Below are positions 36,539 to 45,436 of a stretch of 64,000 nt of DNA, piece after piece. The stretch's first letter is position 1. Every line of letters begins with the position of its first letter. Below the pieces are notes generated by a model that did no database searches, was not told the origin of the DNA, and saw only the letters and a list, made by a program, of their open reading frames with translations. The translations under genes and the position numbers were made by a program. The DNA comes from UBA2779 sp965232615. GTDB taxonomy: Bacteria; Spirochaetota; Spirochaetia; DSM-2461. The DNA lies in NCBI GenBank assembly GCA_965232615.1, contig OZ246985.1, positions 372,001-436,000 of the forward strand, given 5' to 3'.

Positions 36539-36943
36539 ATGAACAATTTAAATTCCATTATTCTTGAGGGAAATCTTACAAAAGATCCTGAGCTCAAACA
36601 AACCCCCAGGGGAACCCCGGTATGCCATTTTACGGTGGCCTCGAATCGGTTCTATAAGACCGAGGAAGAACGCAGGGAGGAGGTTAGTTTCTTCGAAGTG
36701 GAGGTATGGTCTCGACTGGCGGAAACATGCGGTGAGTATCTTTCCAAGGGCCGAGGGGTGAGAGTTGTTGGACGACTCAAACAGGATCGTTGGGCCGCTA
36801 CTGACGGCTCCCTGAGATCCCGTATCCATATTGTAGGTGAGCACGTAGAGTTCCAGAGCAAAGCATGGTCTGCCCAGTCTCCCGCTTCCGAAGCAACAGC
36901 AAGTGAAGCCGATGTGAAAAAAGAAGCTGTGCCAGCTTTCTAG
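36539..36943 (+). CDS. ssb: Single-stranded DNA-binding protein
   Basis: OB-fold protein that coats single-stranded DNA. NLNSIILEGNLTKDPELKQT at the N-terminus, FTVASNRFYK and FFEVEVWSRLAETC are typical. About 135 residues are read from the ATG at 36539, which has AGGAGG 6 nt upstream; longer frames back to 36485 are unlikely. The C-terminal tip reads EAVPAF and lacks the usual run of acidic residues before the final PF, which in other bacteria binds partner proteins. The stop is followed at once by a repeat terminus (36945), which may have replaced the tail. Confidence 0.9.
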   Translation: MNNLNSIILEGNLTKDPELKQTPRGTPVCHFTVASNRFYKTEEERREEVSFFEVEVWSRLAETCGEYLSKGRGVRVVGRLKQDRWAATDGSLRSRIHIVGEHVEFQSKAWSAQSPASEATASEADVKKEAVPAF

Positions 36944-36944
36944 T

Positions 36945-36956
36945 GGGTACCTCTTA
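36945..36956. repeat. Solo type-1 repeat terminus after ssb
   Basis: GGGTACCTCTTA begins one base after the ssb stop codon. It is a 12-bp match to the subtype GGGTACCTCTAA, so alone it is a weak call; the position next to a stop codon is the same as for other copies. Confidence 0.4.
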
Positions 36957-37161
36957 TTGATAATGGGGCTGTGTCTGTGATTCAACGTGATGCGTGGGAG
37001 ATTGAATGCGCAGGGTCGCGTCACGGATAGAGAACGATTGCTGATACAGCCGACCATTAGAAAGATGTCAAAAGTACCAACACAATGCATTCACCATATC
37101 GATAATACCATCCTGGCTTATACCACCTTCCATTTCCAACTGGTGTATCCAGTAGTTTCTC

Positions 37162-37190
37162 TTGACTTTCAGAATGGACAGTACTATAAT
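37162..37190 (+). promoter_or_regulatory. FecR-gene promoter, predicted leaderless
   Basis: TTGACT at 37162-37167 and perfect TATAAT at 37185-37190, spacing exactly 17 bp. The A of the ATG at 37197 is the seventh base after the -10 hexamer, the expected transcription start. Confidence 0.7.
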
Positions 37191-37196
37191 TCAGGA

Positions 37197-38285
37197 ATGG
37201 GTTTATATCGCAAGTTATCAATCCTGTCAGCAATTATGACGCTCTTGAGCTTTTCTGCTGTAGCAGAAACTGTTGGCATGATCACTTTTCTTGAGGGAGC
37301 TGTTGAAATCGATCGAGATGGACAGTCTATTCCGGATCAAGAGATTCAAACAGGCTATACAGTACAGATGTTCGACACGTTGAGAACCGGAAAAGATGGA
37401 TTTGTAGAAGTGAACATGTCCGCACCCTCTGACGAAACCCGGATCAAAATCAAACCTGAAACTTCATTTTACTTTGAAGGCCCATCGATGAAATCCTCTA
37501 CCCAGAGAACAATCTTTCAGCTTCTTCGAGGTTCATTGGAAATCTTTGTCAAAAGACTGACACGAAGTGAGTCCAGCGTCGTTCAAACGGATTCCGCTAT
37601 ATTTGCAGTAAGAGGGACAGAATTCTCTGTTGATATTGCTGTAGATCGATCATCTCTGGTTACCGTTTCAGAAGGTTTAGTAGAAATTCAGGTTAATTCT
37701 CAGACAAGTCACGCGAACCCCGGAGATGTCGCTTTCATTGATACAAACAATGCGGTAACTTTTTCACAAGTCGATATTGAGGAACTTCCAGTGTATCGGA
37801 AAAGATGGAGAGAGTCCCGACTGGAAGCTATGCGGATCAATCTCGATATGGCCATTAATCACCACATCAGATTGTGGAAAAATCATTTCCCGGAATTGGA
37901 GAAAGCACAGCGTGAATTAGAATCTCATAACAGGATTTTCAGGTATTGGAATGCAGTTATCGATGGGAGCATGAAAAAGCCCTCCATGAGCAGGACGATA
38001 ATGGATAAACAGGCTGTCAGTTCTGGTATGATGAAATTGCGGTCTGCGCTACCCCTTACTGAAAGACTCTATTATACTCTGGTAGATCTGGAGAAAGTCT
38101 ATGACGATGGTAACTCTCCAGACATTGACCGATTTTATAGATTTTTTGAGCAGGATGGGGTAACGATAAGAAGAATGCTCAGCAGAATCCGGTATATGAT
38201 CCGCATTTTCCAATTCATGGACGAATCTATCGGAAGTTACTTCAACTCAGGTTCTAGCCCCATGGATTCAATTCCAGTTTTTTAG
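37197..38285 (+). CDS. FecR-domain secreted protein
   Basis: 362 residues. The N-terminus (MGLYRKLSILSAIMTLLSFSAVAE) is a signal peptide. A FecR domain follows at about residues 30-175, with TLRTGKDGFVEV, IKPETSFYFEG, FAVRGTEFSVDI and LVTVSEGLVEIQV. The C-terminal 170 residues are helical and charged. In spirochaetes such proteins are periplasmic and of unclear role, not the TonB-linked FecR of iron signalling. The frame is open back to 36987, but the signal peptide and promoter place the start at 37197. The stop lies in CAGTTTTTTAGA, a sequence like the repeat terminus. Confidence 0.8.
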   Translation: MGLYRKLSILSAIMTLLSFSAVAETVGMITFLEGAVEIDRDGQSIPDQEIQTGYTVQMFDTLRTGKDGFVEVNMSAPSDETRIKIKPETSFYFEGPSMKSSTQRTIFQLLRGSLEIFVKRLTRSESSVVQTDSAIFAVRGTEFSVDIAVDRSSLVTVSEGLVEIQVNSQTSHANPGDVAFIDTNNAVTFSQVDIEELPVYRKRWRESRLEAMRINLDMAINHHIRLWKNHFPELEKAQRELESHNRIFRYWNAVIDGSMKKPSMSRTIMDKQAVSSGMMKLRSALPLTERLYYTLVDLEKVYDDGNSPDIDRFYRFFEQDGVTIRRMLSRIRYMIRIFQFMDESIGSYFNSGSSPMDSIPVF

Positions 38286-38341
38286 ATTCGTTAATATTCG
38301 CTCTTCCTGCTTACATTAATCATATAAATATCAATATAATG

Positions 38342-38370
38342 TTGCAATCTCCATTCTTTTTCTATATTAT
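38342..38370 (+). promoter_or_regulatory. Promoter of GH63-like gene
   Basis: TTGCAA at 38342-38347 and TATTAT at 38365-38370, 17 bp apart. It gives a leader of roughly 50 nt that contains a GGGGAG ribosome site, unlike the leaderless genes nearby. Confidence 0.5.
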
Positions 38371-38429
38371 TCAGCGAATCAGGGTGGAATCTCCAGTTTT
38401 ATACTTCAGTTTTGAGTCAGGGGAGTAGT

Positions 38430-39854
38430 GTGGTCAAAAAAGAATTTCCTCAAATTCACTATTATAATCAGGATTTCGTTGGTATCTATGAACGTTCATG
38501 GGCATGGATGCCTGAATTCTGGCACAAGGCCATTCCTTCAATTGGGTTGAAAAATCCATTTTATATCCACAAGGGGGATGAGACTCTCAATCTGTTGGAC
38601 AGTTGTCTGGCTTCACATCTTCTTGTTTACCTCAACAGGAAGTACCCGGTCAATTTGATGTTAGACAATTTTTATTCACTTCAAGAGGAGTCAGGTGCTA
38701 TTCGAGGGAATTACAGTATCAAAACTGGTCAACCCATCTTCACGGAATCCAATCCGGAAAGCTTATCACCTCCACTGTTAGCCTGGGTTGAATTCAATCT
38801 CTACCATAAAGTTGGAGCCAAAATACGGGTTCGGAATGTGATGCCCATGCTGATGGCCTATCATGACTGGTTAGCATCGAATTTCAAAGATGAAAATGGA
38901 CTCTATGTCGTACCTCCAGAGGTATCGATATTGCCTGCTGTACACAGCGAAAGAATAAAATACCCTCTGGAATTCAATACTCAGATGGCCATAAATGCCA
39001 TGTACCTGGCGGCCCTGGCGGATATTCTCAATGACAAGGAATTGGGATTTCGTTACAAACAGCAGTATTTCTCTCTGAAGACCCGGATAAATTCCCAGAT
39101 GTGGGATCCCGCCGACAAAATATACTATGACCTTGATGCAAACAGAAAAAGGATCAAAGTGAAGACAATCAATGCATTCTGGTCACTGCTTGCAGAATTT
39201 CCCAATGAAGAAAAGGCTGACGGATTGTTTGCGCACTTGAAGGATCCTCAATCGTTTGGAACGGATAACCCCTTTCCTATCCTGGCCGTCAGTGAAAAAA
39301 ACTTCGACGAGAATGGAGAAGGAGCTTCTGGCTCTGTTGTTCCTGCTTTAACGTACATGGTTATAAAAGGGCTTGAAAAGTACCAGAAGTATGAATTTGC
39401 CCGCGAAGTTGCCATTAGTCATATGCATTTCATTATCGATACTTTTTATCCCCCGAATAATCAGAAAGGAACGCTCTGGAAAGCTTATAAGCCGTTCAGC
39501 GATGGTCCTGCTGAGTGGGAGCAGAACAAAGAATGGAATAAACCTTTGAGTATGGCCTATGTGGGACTCTCCACAATTGCGATGATTATTGAAAACATCG
39601 TTGGTCTCTATGTGAGTTTGCCCAGGAAAACGGTAGAATGGTATGTCCCGACACTTGAATTAATGGGAATTGAAGATCTTCCACTGAAACGCAACCGGAT
39701 CACCATCATAAGCAACAAGTCCAGCCGCGGCTGGGAAATTAATCTGGAATCGGAAAAACTCTATTATTTTTCCATACATTTGCTGAATGAGGGGAAGAGT
39801 AAAACACTTCCTATTCCATCAGGAAAGTGTTCTATGCTTATATCCAAATTATAA
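38430..39854 (+). CDS. GH63/GH37-like (MGH1-type) glycoside hydrolase
   Basis: Predicted (alpha/alpha)6-barrel hydrolase acting on alpha-glucosides or mannosylglycerate-type sugars. Typical segments are ERSWAWMPEFWHKA, YPLEFNTQMAINAMYLAALAD, SQMWDPADKIYYDLDANRK, and near the C-terminus GTLWKAYKPFSDGPAEW and NKPLSMAYVGLSTIAMI. About 474 residues, no signal peptide, so cytoplasmic. The GTG at 38430 is preferred, with GGGGAG 4 nt upstream. The TAA stop is directly followed by GGGCACCT, a repeat-end sequence. Confidence 0.72.
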   Translation: MVKKEFPQIHYYNQDFVGIYERSWAWMPEFWHKAIPSIGLKNPFYIHKGDETLNLLDSCLASHLLVYLNRKYPVNLMLDNFYSLQEESGAIRGNYSIKTGQPIFTESNPESLSPPLLAWVEFNLYHKVGAKIRVRNVMPMLMAYHDWLASNFKDENGLYVVPPEVSILPAVHSERIKYPLEFNTQMAINAMYLAALADILNDKELGFRYKQQYFSLKTRINSQMWDPADKIYYDLDANRKRIKVKTINAFWSLLAEFPNEEKADGLFAHLKDPQSFGTDNPFPILAVSEKNFDENGEGASGSVVPALTYMVIKGLEKYQKYEFAREVAISHMHFIIDTFYPPNNQKGTLWKAYKPFSDGPAEWEQNKEWNKPLSMAYVGLSTIAMIIENIVGLYVSLPRKTVEWYVPTLELMGIEDLPLKRNRITIISNKSSRGWEINLESEKLYYFSIHLLNEGKSKTLPIPSGKCSMLISKL

Positions 39855-39871
39855 GGGCACCTGATAGACCA

Positions 39872-40013
39872 GGAGTCTGTCGGACTTACGCCTCACGGCT
39901 CGATTTTCACCTTTTTTCTTGTTGCTACATTGCCAAATTACTCACGTAGCCCGGTTATGCTCCGTTTTTGTCGCCTCGCATCAGGAAAAAATCATTAAAG
40001 TCCGACAGACTCC
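39872..40013. repeat. Type-2 miniature repeat element
   Basis: 142 bp bounded by GGAGTCTGTCGGACTT and AAGTCCGACAGACTCC, a perfect 16-bp inverted repeat. The interior, read in reverse, follows the same order as the copy at 3926 (GGCGACAAAAACGGAGCATAACC, then ACGTGAG, then AATCGAGCCGTGAGGCGTA). It sits between the GH63-like gene and a type-1 element. Confidence 0.75.
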
Positions 40014-40143
40014 TCGTGGTTTGTACAGCAAAAAGATTCGCTTCCAGGCAAGACGGATAAAGGCTCTTAAACCGGAGTGTGCCTGAGAGACATGAGGATA
40101 TTTAAGGTTCTATATCCAACGCCGCATGGATGCGAAGATTGAA

Positions 40144-40399
40144 GGGCGCCTCTAAAAAACCTTATTTAGTTTTTTAGCTTGATCTTTTTCCTCGCTGCTG
40201 CGTTGTCAAAATGCTCACGTAAGCAGGTGCGTACCGCAGGAGCAAAGCTCCGAGGAACGCACCGCCAACCGCTTAAGCTAGCTCCGCTTTTGCCGCCTTG
40301 CATCAAGAAAAAATTTAATCAGGTGTGTACCGCAGGGCGTAGCCCGAGGAACACACCGCCACTGCGCCAAATTCCAAAAACGGTTTTTTAGAGGTTGCC
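40144..40399. repeat. Type-1 miniature repeat element
   Basis: 256 bp bounded by GGGCGCCTCTAAAAAACC and GGTTTTTTAGAGGTTGCC. Two hairpin modules in reverse orientation: about 40227-40262 with GTGCGT/ACGCAC stems, and 40323-40356 with GTGTGT/ACACAC stems and a different inner stem (GGGC-GTA-GCCC). Unlike the 9395 element, no tandem expansion. It ends 18 bp from the stop of the ATPase gene. Confidence 0.8.
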
Positions 40400-40416
40400 T
40401 GAAGCTGTACAAAGCA

Positions 40417-41136
40417 CTAGTTGTCTACTCCTGCAATGAGCAAGGATTTCGGATCAAGTATGAGTGGTAAATCTGAGGCATCAATCCTGTCGTGATCTTT
40501 AACAAGTTGAAGATGTAGATAATCCCTGTCTGCCTTCAATGTAATGATGACATCTATCATTTTGAGAAAAGGCACCAGGTTTGTTGGAATACCATCTTCA
40601 TTGAGCACAGGTCCATCAATATCTTGCCTGTGATAGTCATCTGAAAACCAGAGTTCCACTTTTTTTTCGGCAGCGAAATTTCTGAATGCATTGATATCGG
40701 TTTCAGAAGCTTTTGTGAAATCAAAACCATCGATGACTACAACATCTGTTTCAGCCTGACCATATTCTATCATGGCGGTTACGCTGGCAATAACCTGTGT
40801 AACTCTCGTCCCAATCTGACTGAAATTCATGATTACCCGGTTATGAATGATATCATCATGAACATCCATGACATTTTCCAGGTTACGCTTCTGACTGATT
40901 TCTTTGAAGATATCTTCATACCAGTTGATGATATGATCCGTTCGTTTGGCATAGGAGACATGAATAACATGTTTGCCAGCCATGAGTTTGTCGGTAGCAA
41001 TATGAACAAGACAGGCTGTTTTTCCAATACCCCGGCGAGAGGCGATAATACCAATACAGCCAGCACCAACACCACCATGAATGGATTGATCCAGTTTTCT
41101 CAGCGGACTTTTACTTATCAATTCTTGTCTGACCAT
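40417..41136 (-). CDS. RecA/DnaB-fold P-loop ATPase of unknown role
   Basis: 239 residues with a RecA-like core: Walker A GIIASRRGIGKTACLVHIA near residue 30, Walker B TDVVVIDGFDF near 135, and a later sensor-like stretch (WFSDDYHRQD). It looks like a single DnaB/KaiC-type domain without the DNA-binding extensions. AAGGAG precedes the ATG. It starts 11 bp after the EF-G stop and is probably co-transcribed with EF-G. The function is unknown; a regulatory ATPase or nucleotide-sensing protein would fit. Confidence 0.65.
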   Translation of the reverse strand: MVRQELISKSPLRKLDQSIHGGVGAGCIGIIASRRGIGKTACLVHIATDKLMAGKHVIHVSYAKRTDHIINWYEDIFKEISQKRNLENVMDVHDDIIHNRVIMNFSQIGTRVTQVIASVTAMIEYGQAETDVVVIDGFDFTKASETDINAFRNFAAEKKVELWFSDDYHRQDIDGPVLNEDGIPTNLVPFLKMIDVIITLKADRDYLHLQLVKDHDRIDASDLPLILDPKSLLIAGVDN

Positions 41137-41146
41137 TGGTCTCTCC

Positions 41147-43237
41147 TTACTTTGCAGCTTTCTTGTTTTCCTCAGCTTTTTTTATCATCTCCTCACTTAT
41201 TGAGCGGGGAAGTTTTGAGAATTTCGCGAATTCCATGGTGAATTCAGCTTTTCCCTGGGTAGCGGATCTCAGAACCGTTGAATAGCCAAACATTTCACTC
41301 AGCGGCACCTCGGCTTCAATCACACAGTAAGCGCCCTCTTCCTGGGAGGAAATTATCATGCCTCTCCGCTGATTTATACCGGAAAAAATATTTCCCTGGA
41401 ATTCTGTAGGTCCTTCAACTGCAACCTTCATTATGGGTTCCAGTATGATGGGAGAGGCTTTTTTATAGGCTTCACGGAATCCCATCAATGCCGCAGTCTG
41501 GAAGGCTAGATCGGAGGAATCCACAGCATGCGACGCACCATCAACAATGGTCATTTTAACATTGACAATGGGAAACCCCAGGAGAGTTCCTTTAACCATA
41601 GCTGCCTGGAAACCTTTATCACAGGATGGAATATACTCGGTTGGTATGTTACCCCCCTTAATTAAGCTGACAAATTCATAGTTTTCATCACCCTGTAATG
41701 GTTCCATGATACCGTTGATTTTGGCATATTGACCGGACCCACCGGTTTGTTTTTTGTGGACATAATCCCATTCCACCTTCTTTGTGATGGCTTCCCGGTA
41801 AGCAACCTGTGGTGCTCCGGTTTCCACTTCGGCCTTGTACTCCCGGCGCATGCGTTCAATGTAGACATCAAGGTGGAGTTCTCCCATCCCCTGAATGATT
41901 GTATCGTTCGTTTCATTGTCCACATAGGATTGAAAGGTGGGATCTTCCTTGGTGAATCGGTTAAGAGCTTTGGCCATCTTGTCTGAGGCAGATTTATCCT
42001 TTGGTTTAACCGAAAGAGATATGACTGGATTGGGAACGAACATGGAAGTCATGGAGTAATTCAGACCCCCGCCGCAGAAGGTATCTCCAGAGGCACATTC
42101 TATCCCAAATAGAGCAACAATATCACCTGTACCGGCTTCGCTGATATCTTCCATGGAGTTGGAGTGCATTCGCACCAGGCGACCCACCTTGAATTTCCGC
42201 TTATTGCGAACATTGTAGAGCTCTGAACCTTTTTTCAGAATTCCCTGGTATATTCGGATGTAGGTAAGCTGACCATACTGGCCATCTTCCAGTTTAAATG
42301 CAAGAGCAATTGGGGGCAATGTGGGATCAGGAGAAAGTATAACCTCAGATTCATCATTATCAAGATCCAGGGCCTTATTCTCAACCTCCGATGGGGAGGG
42401 CAGATAATTCATAATAGCATCCAGTAGCGGTTGTACACCTTTGTTTTTGTACGCACTACCAATAAAAACAGGCACCAGTTCATTGGAGATTGTACCAGTC
42501 TGAACAGCCTGATGAATGAGTTCCACTGAAGGACTCTCTCCTTCCATCAGCTTTTCCATGAGTTCATCATTGAACATGGAAACGGCATCCAGCATAATGG
42601 AGCGTTTCTCCTCAGCCTCATCTCTCAACTCAGTGGGAATTTCATCCTCTCGGACAGAATGATTCTCATCCTTGTCAAAGTACAGGGCTTTCATGGTGAT
42701 CAGGTCGATGACACCCTTATGCTTATCTTCCAGGCCTATGGGAACCTGCATTATAACAGCATTAAGACTCAGTTTTTCCTCAAGCTGATCCCGCACTTTG
42801 TATGGATTCGCGCCTGTGCGGTCAGTTTTATTGATAAACGCTATTCTGGGAACATTGTAACGTTTAAGTTGTCTGTCAACAGTGATGGATTGGCTTTGCA
42901 CACCGCCCACAGAACAGAGCACCAGAATCGCTCCGTCGAGAACACGCAATGCCCTCTCCACTTCTATCGTAAAATCCACATGTCCTGGAGTGTCGATAAT
43001 GTTGATGGAATAGCCTTTCCAGTCAACATTGGTAGCCGCGGATGCAATGGTGATGCCCCGTTCTCTCTCCAACTCCATGGAATCCATGGTTGCGCCAACA
43101 CCGTCTTTACCGCGCACTTCATGTATGGCATGAATCTTCTGGCAAAAAAATAGAATTCGCTCGGACAGTGTTGTTTTACCCGAGTCGATATGGGCACTGA
43201 TACCGATGTTACGCATCTTGTCGATGTCAAAAATCAT
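41147..43237 (-). CDS. fusA: Elongation factor G, spirochaete type
   Basis: Translocase GTPase of protein synthesis. G-box motifs: ISAHIDSGKTTLSERIL near residue 13, RERGITI, DTPGHVDF, NKTDRTGAN. Domains II-V follow in order with GMGELHLDVYIERM and the C-terminal EVPLSEMFGYSTVLRSATQGK. The Ser in AHIDSGKTT replaces the Ala of most bacterial EF-G and is shared with mitochondrial EF-G1 and the spdEFG1 group of spirochaetes. 696 residues. GAGGATAG precedes the ATG. It is not in a str operon; the neighbour is a P-loop ATPase gene. Confidence 0.95.
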   Translation of the reverse strand: MIFDIDKMRNIGISAHIDSGKTTLSERILFFCQKIHAIHEVRGKDGVGATMDSMELERERGITIASAATNVDWKGYSINIIDTPGHVDFTIEVERALRVLDGAILVLCSVGGVQSQSITVDRQLKRYNVPRIAFINKTDRTGANPYKVRDQLEEKLSLNAVIMQVPIGLEDKHKGVIDLITMKALYFDKDENHSVREDEIPTELRDEAEEKRSIMLDAVSMFNDELMEKLMEGESPSVELIHQAVQTGTISNELVPVFIGSAYKNKGVQPLLDAIMNYLPSPSEVENKALDLDNDESEVILSPDPTLPPIALAFKLEDGQYGQLTYIRIYQGILKKGSELYNVRNKRKFKVGRLVRMHSNSMEDISEAGTGDIVALFGIECASGDTFCGGGLNYSMTSMFVPNPVISLSVKPKDKSASDKMAKALNRFTKEDPTFQSYVDNETNDTIIQGMGELHLDVYIERMRREYKAEVETGAPQVAYREAITKKVEWDYVHKKQTGGSGQYAKINGIMEPLQGDENYEFVSLIKGGNIPTEYIPSCDKGFQAAMVKGTLLGFPIVNVKMTIVDGASHAVDSSDLAFQTAALMGFREAYKKASPIILEPIMKVAVEGPTEFQGNIFSGINQRRGMIISSQEEGAYCVIEAEVPLSEMFGYSTVLRSATQGKAEFTMEFAKFSKLPRSISEEMIKKAEENKKAAK

Positions 43238-43335
43238 GAGTTACTATCCTCATAGTGATTCCCGTTTCACTCAACGGGAGTAGATAAACTGCATGTGCAG
43301 GGGATAAAAAAGTCAAAGTAGTATAACGATGCCCG

Positions 43336-43367
43336 AATAACAGGTCTATACCTAAAATCCTGTTATT
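43336..43367. terminator. 9-bp inverted repeat between VOC and EF-G genes
   Basis: AATAACAGG and CCTGTTATT with a 14-nt loop. It lies downstream of the minus-strand VOC gene and upstream of EF-G. No T-run follows on the minus strand, so termination is only possible. Confidence 0.25.
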
Positions 43368-43480
43368 TGAGGTAATTCCAGCGCAACACCCTCCCACCCG
43401 GTTTTTTTCTCAATTCAGGATCATGCTCCCTTCTTATATCGGAACCGCAGATTACGGTACACAGTGAAGTGGAAAGAAGC

Positions 43481-43879
43481 TTATTCCTGGAAATCCGATG
43501 CAATTTCAATGATGTTTCCATCCGGATCTGCAACCATGGCAGAGCGTATTTTCCAGGGTTCATTCCTCGGTCGGTAAATAACTTTTGCCCCCTCCCGCGT
43601 AACCTTATCAAAGAATTCATCGACATTTTTGAGACTTCCTACATTGATGGATAACTCGAAAGTGCCATTCAATCGCTTCGGGAAATTCGGTTTCTGTCCA
43701 AGTAATTCAGGAAGTTTTGAGCGTTCATACATGGAAAATCGAATGCCGTCATGTTTGAATTCCGCATAAGGTCCATCACCATTCCAGTCCGTTTCCATGC
43801 CAATAACATCCCTGTAGAAAGCAACCATCTTACTCAAGTCATTCGCAAATATACCAATCATATCGAATTTCATTCCCAT
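43481..43879 (-). CDS. VOC-family (glyoxalase/dioxygenase fold) protein
   Basis: Small protein of the vicinal oxygen chelate fold, about 132 residues. It starts MGMKFDMIGIFANDLSKMVAF with the typical first beta-alpha unit, then FYRDVIGMETDW, and ends MVADPDGNIIEIASDF, the usual C-terminal metal-Glu strand. The first-module histidine is not evident, so the metal site may be partial. The ATG at 43879 is chosen because GAGGAG lies 8 nt upstream. Substrate unknown; such proteins are often lyases or resistance proteins. Confidence 0.75.
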   Translation of the reverse strand: MGMKFDMIGIFANDLSKMVAFYRDVIGMETDWNGDGPYAEFKHDGIRFSMYERSKLPELLGQKPNFPKRLNGTFELSINVGSLKNVDEFFDKVTREGAKVIYRPRNEPWKIRSAMVADPDGNIIEIASDFQE

Positions 43880-43952
43880 CAATTTAGCTCCTCTTCCACG
43901 AAAATCAATTCTATAGATGGGAAGGATTCCATACAACCTGTGTATTCAGGAT

Positions 43953-43994
43953 TTACTCGTAAGCCAGAGCCTCTATTGGATCAAGACGTCCAGC
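43953..43994 (-). pseudogene. Remnant of a MacB/FtsX-type permease C-terminus
   Basis: The minus strand encodes AGRLDPIEALAYE followed by a stop. This matches the C-terminal end seen in MacB-type ABC permeases (ARLDPIEALRYE-like). The frame is lost upstream, and no ATPase or permease body is present. It is a short relic, called from motif only. Confidence 0.35.
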
Positions 43995-44115
43995 CCAGTG
44001 TTTTTATTGCCGCGGCACTGATGTCCAAACCGCTGTATCATTCATCAGTATTATGGCGGGTATATGTAAATGCTTTATGTTTGGTTGTACACATGCAATG
44101 ACAATTACTCTGCTG

Positions 44116-45363
44116 TCATGATTGCTTGAGAATAAACTCATCCCAGGCAGATTCAATATACTCTACGTAATCAGGAGAAATCTCAGGTACGGCATTATTG
44201 GTAAGCGTTTCTATTGACAATGTCGCCGGCCCAACATCTAAATCGAGAAACTTCGCTGCTTCATCAGTGGGGAGCAATTGAATGTCCAGAACCGACATAT
44301 CTCCCCAATTCTCAGGATTGGCTTTGGAGAGCTGCATCTCTGGTGAGAGTAGAAAATTTGAAAGAACCAGAGCTGCTTCCTTATTGGGAGAATTGAATGG
44401 AATCGCTGTAAAATGATGATTGAACAAAGTCAGTCCCTCAAGTACAAATGTGCGTACAGTCTCAGGATATTCACCAGCTGCAATTTTCCTGGAAGCATGA
44501 CCTACATTGTAGTTCATGGAGAAATCAATCTCTCCCTGTAGAAAAAGTGAATCCATCTCCACCTCGTTTGTGGGATAGGTTTTCCCCTCCTGCCACAGGT
44601 AGGGTGAAATCTCCTTGAGCCAGGCCATCAGGGACTGAACACCTGATTCGGCCCGTGACTTATCAAAGCCCTCAAGGTATTTATCCGGTCCACTGCTCAG
44701 GTGATATAATGCCAGGCGAAGAAATGCCGAACCCACAAAATCCGGCGGTTGTGGATAGGTAAACCGTCCGGGATGTTCCAGTATCCATTTATTCAATTCA
44801 TCGAAATTAGCTGGTGGAATGGAGATTCTGGCTGTATCATATTCAAGAATAAACCAGGCCTTACCAAAGGGGGCTTCATAACCTTCTGTCGGATAGCCAA
44901 AATCTGTGGCAACTGATTTTTGATCCACAAAGTTATTGAAGTTTGGCAGCTTGTCCACATAGGGTCCCCAGAGTAGCCCGGCTTCCTTTGCATTTTTGAA
45001 ATTCTCACCGTTAATCCACAATAAATCAATGGAACCCCTGCTATGGTTGGCCTGTTTCTCCATCAGGAGTTTGTCGATAAAAACCTCAGGATTCATGGAC
45101 ACTCGATTGAGCTTGATCTGGTATTTTTTCAGCAGTTCCTTCGCGACAATTCCATCGATCCATGCATTGACTTCGGATGAGCCGCCCCACATGTAGAAAT
45201 TGACTTCGCTGTTCCTGGCATTCCGGACAACTCTGTCCCAGCTTAATGAAATCGGGTTGGAGATATCCTTATTGCCTCCTGCGGTAAGATGTGGAATCAA
45301 AGCCATACTGAACATCATGATAATGGCCAGTCTGGTCAGTGAAATCAATCGTTTTTTATGCAT
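44116..45363 (-). CDS. ABC transporter substrate-binding protein (YnjB-like)
   Basis: 415 residues with a signal peptide (LTRLAIIMMFSMALIPHLTAGG). The mature part follows the YnjB-type solute-binding pattern: VNFYMWGGSSEVNAWIDG, IDLLWINGENFKNAKEAGLLWG, YEAPFGKAWFILEYD, then a C-terminal half with FLLSPEMQLSKANPENWGD. The fold is the cluster D/F periplasmic-binding type; the ligand is unknown. AAGGAG precedes the ATG. No permease or ATPase gene is adjacent, so it is an orphan, flanked by relics. Confidence 0.8.
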   Translation of the reverse strand: MHKKRLISLTRLAIIMMFSMALIPHLTAGGNKDISNPISLSWDRVVRNARNSEVNFYMWGGSSEVNAWIDGIVAKELLKKYQIKLNRVSMNPEVFIDKLLMEKQANHSRGSIDLLWINGENFKNAKEAGLLWGPYVDKLPNFNNFVDQKSVATDFGYPTEGYEAPFGKAWFILEYDTARISIPPANFDELNKWILEHPGRFTYPQPPDFVGSAFLRLALYHLSSGPDKYLEGFDKSRAESGVQSLMAWLKEISPYLWQEGKTYPTNEVEMDSLFLQGEIDFSMNYNVGHASRKIAAGEYPETVRTFVLEGLTLFNHHFTAIPFNSPNKEAALVLSNFLLSPEMQLSKANPENWGDMSVLDIQLLPTDEAAKFLDLDVGPATLSIETLTNNAVPEISPDYVEYIESAWDEFILKQS

Positions 45364-45436
45364 GAAAACTCCTTCTAATTCTCTGGTCCCCGGTGTCGCG
45401 CGGGAGCGGTTAGCAACTCTCCGACAGAGCTGAGAT

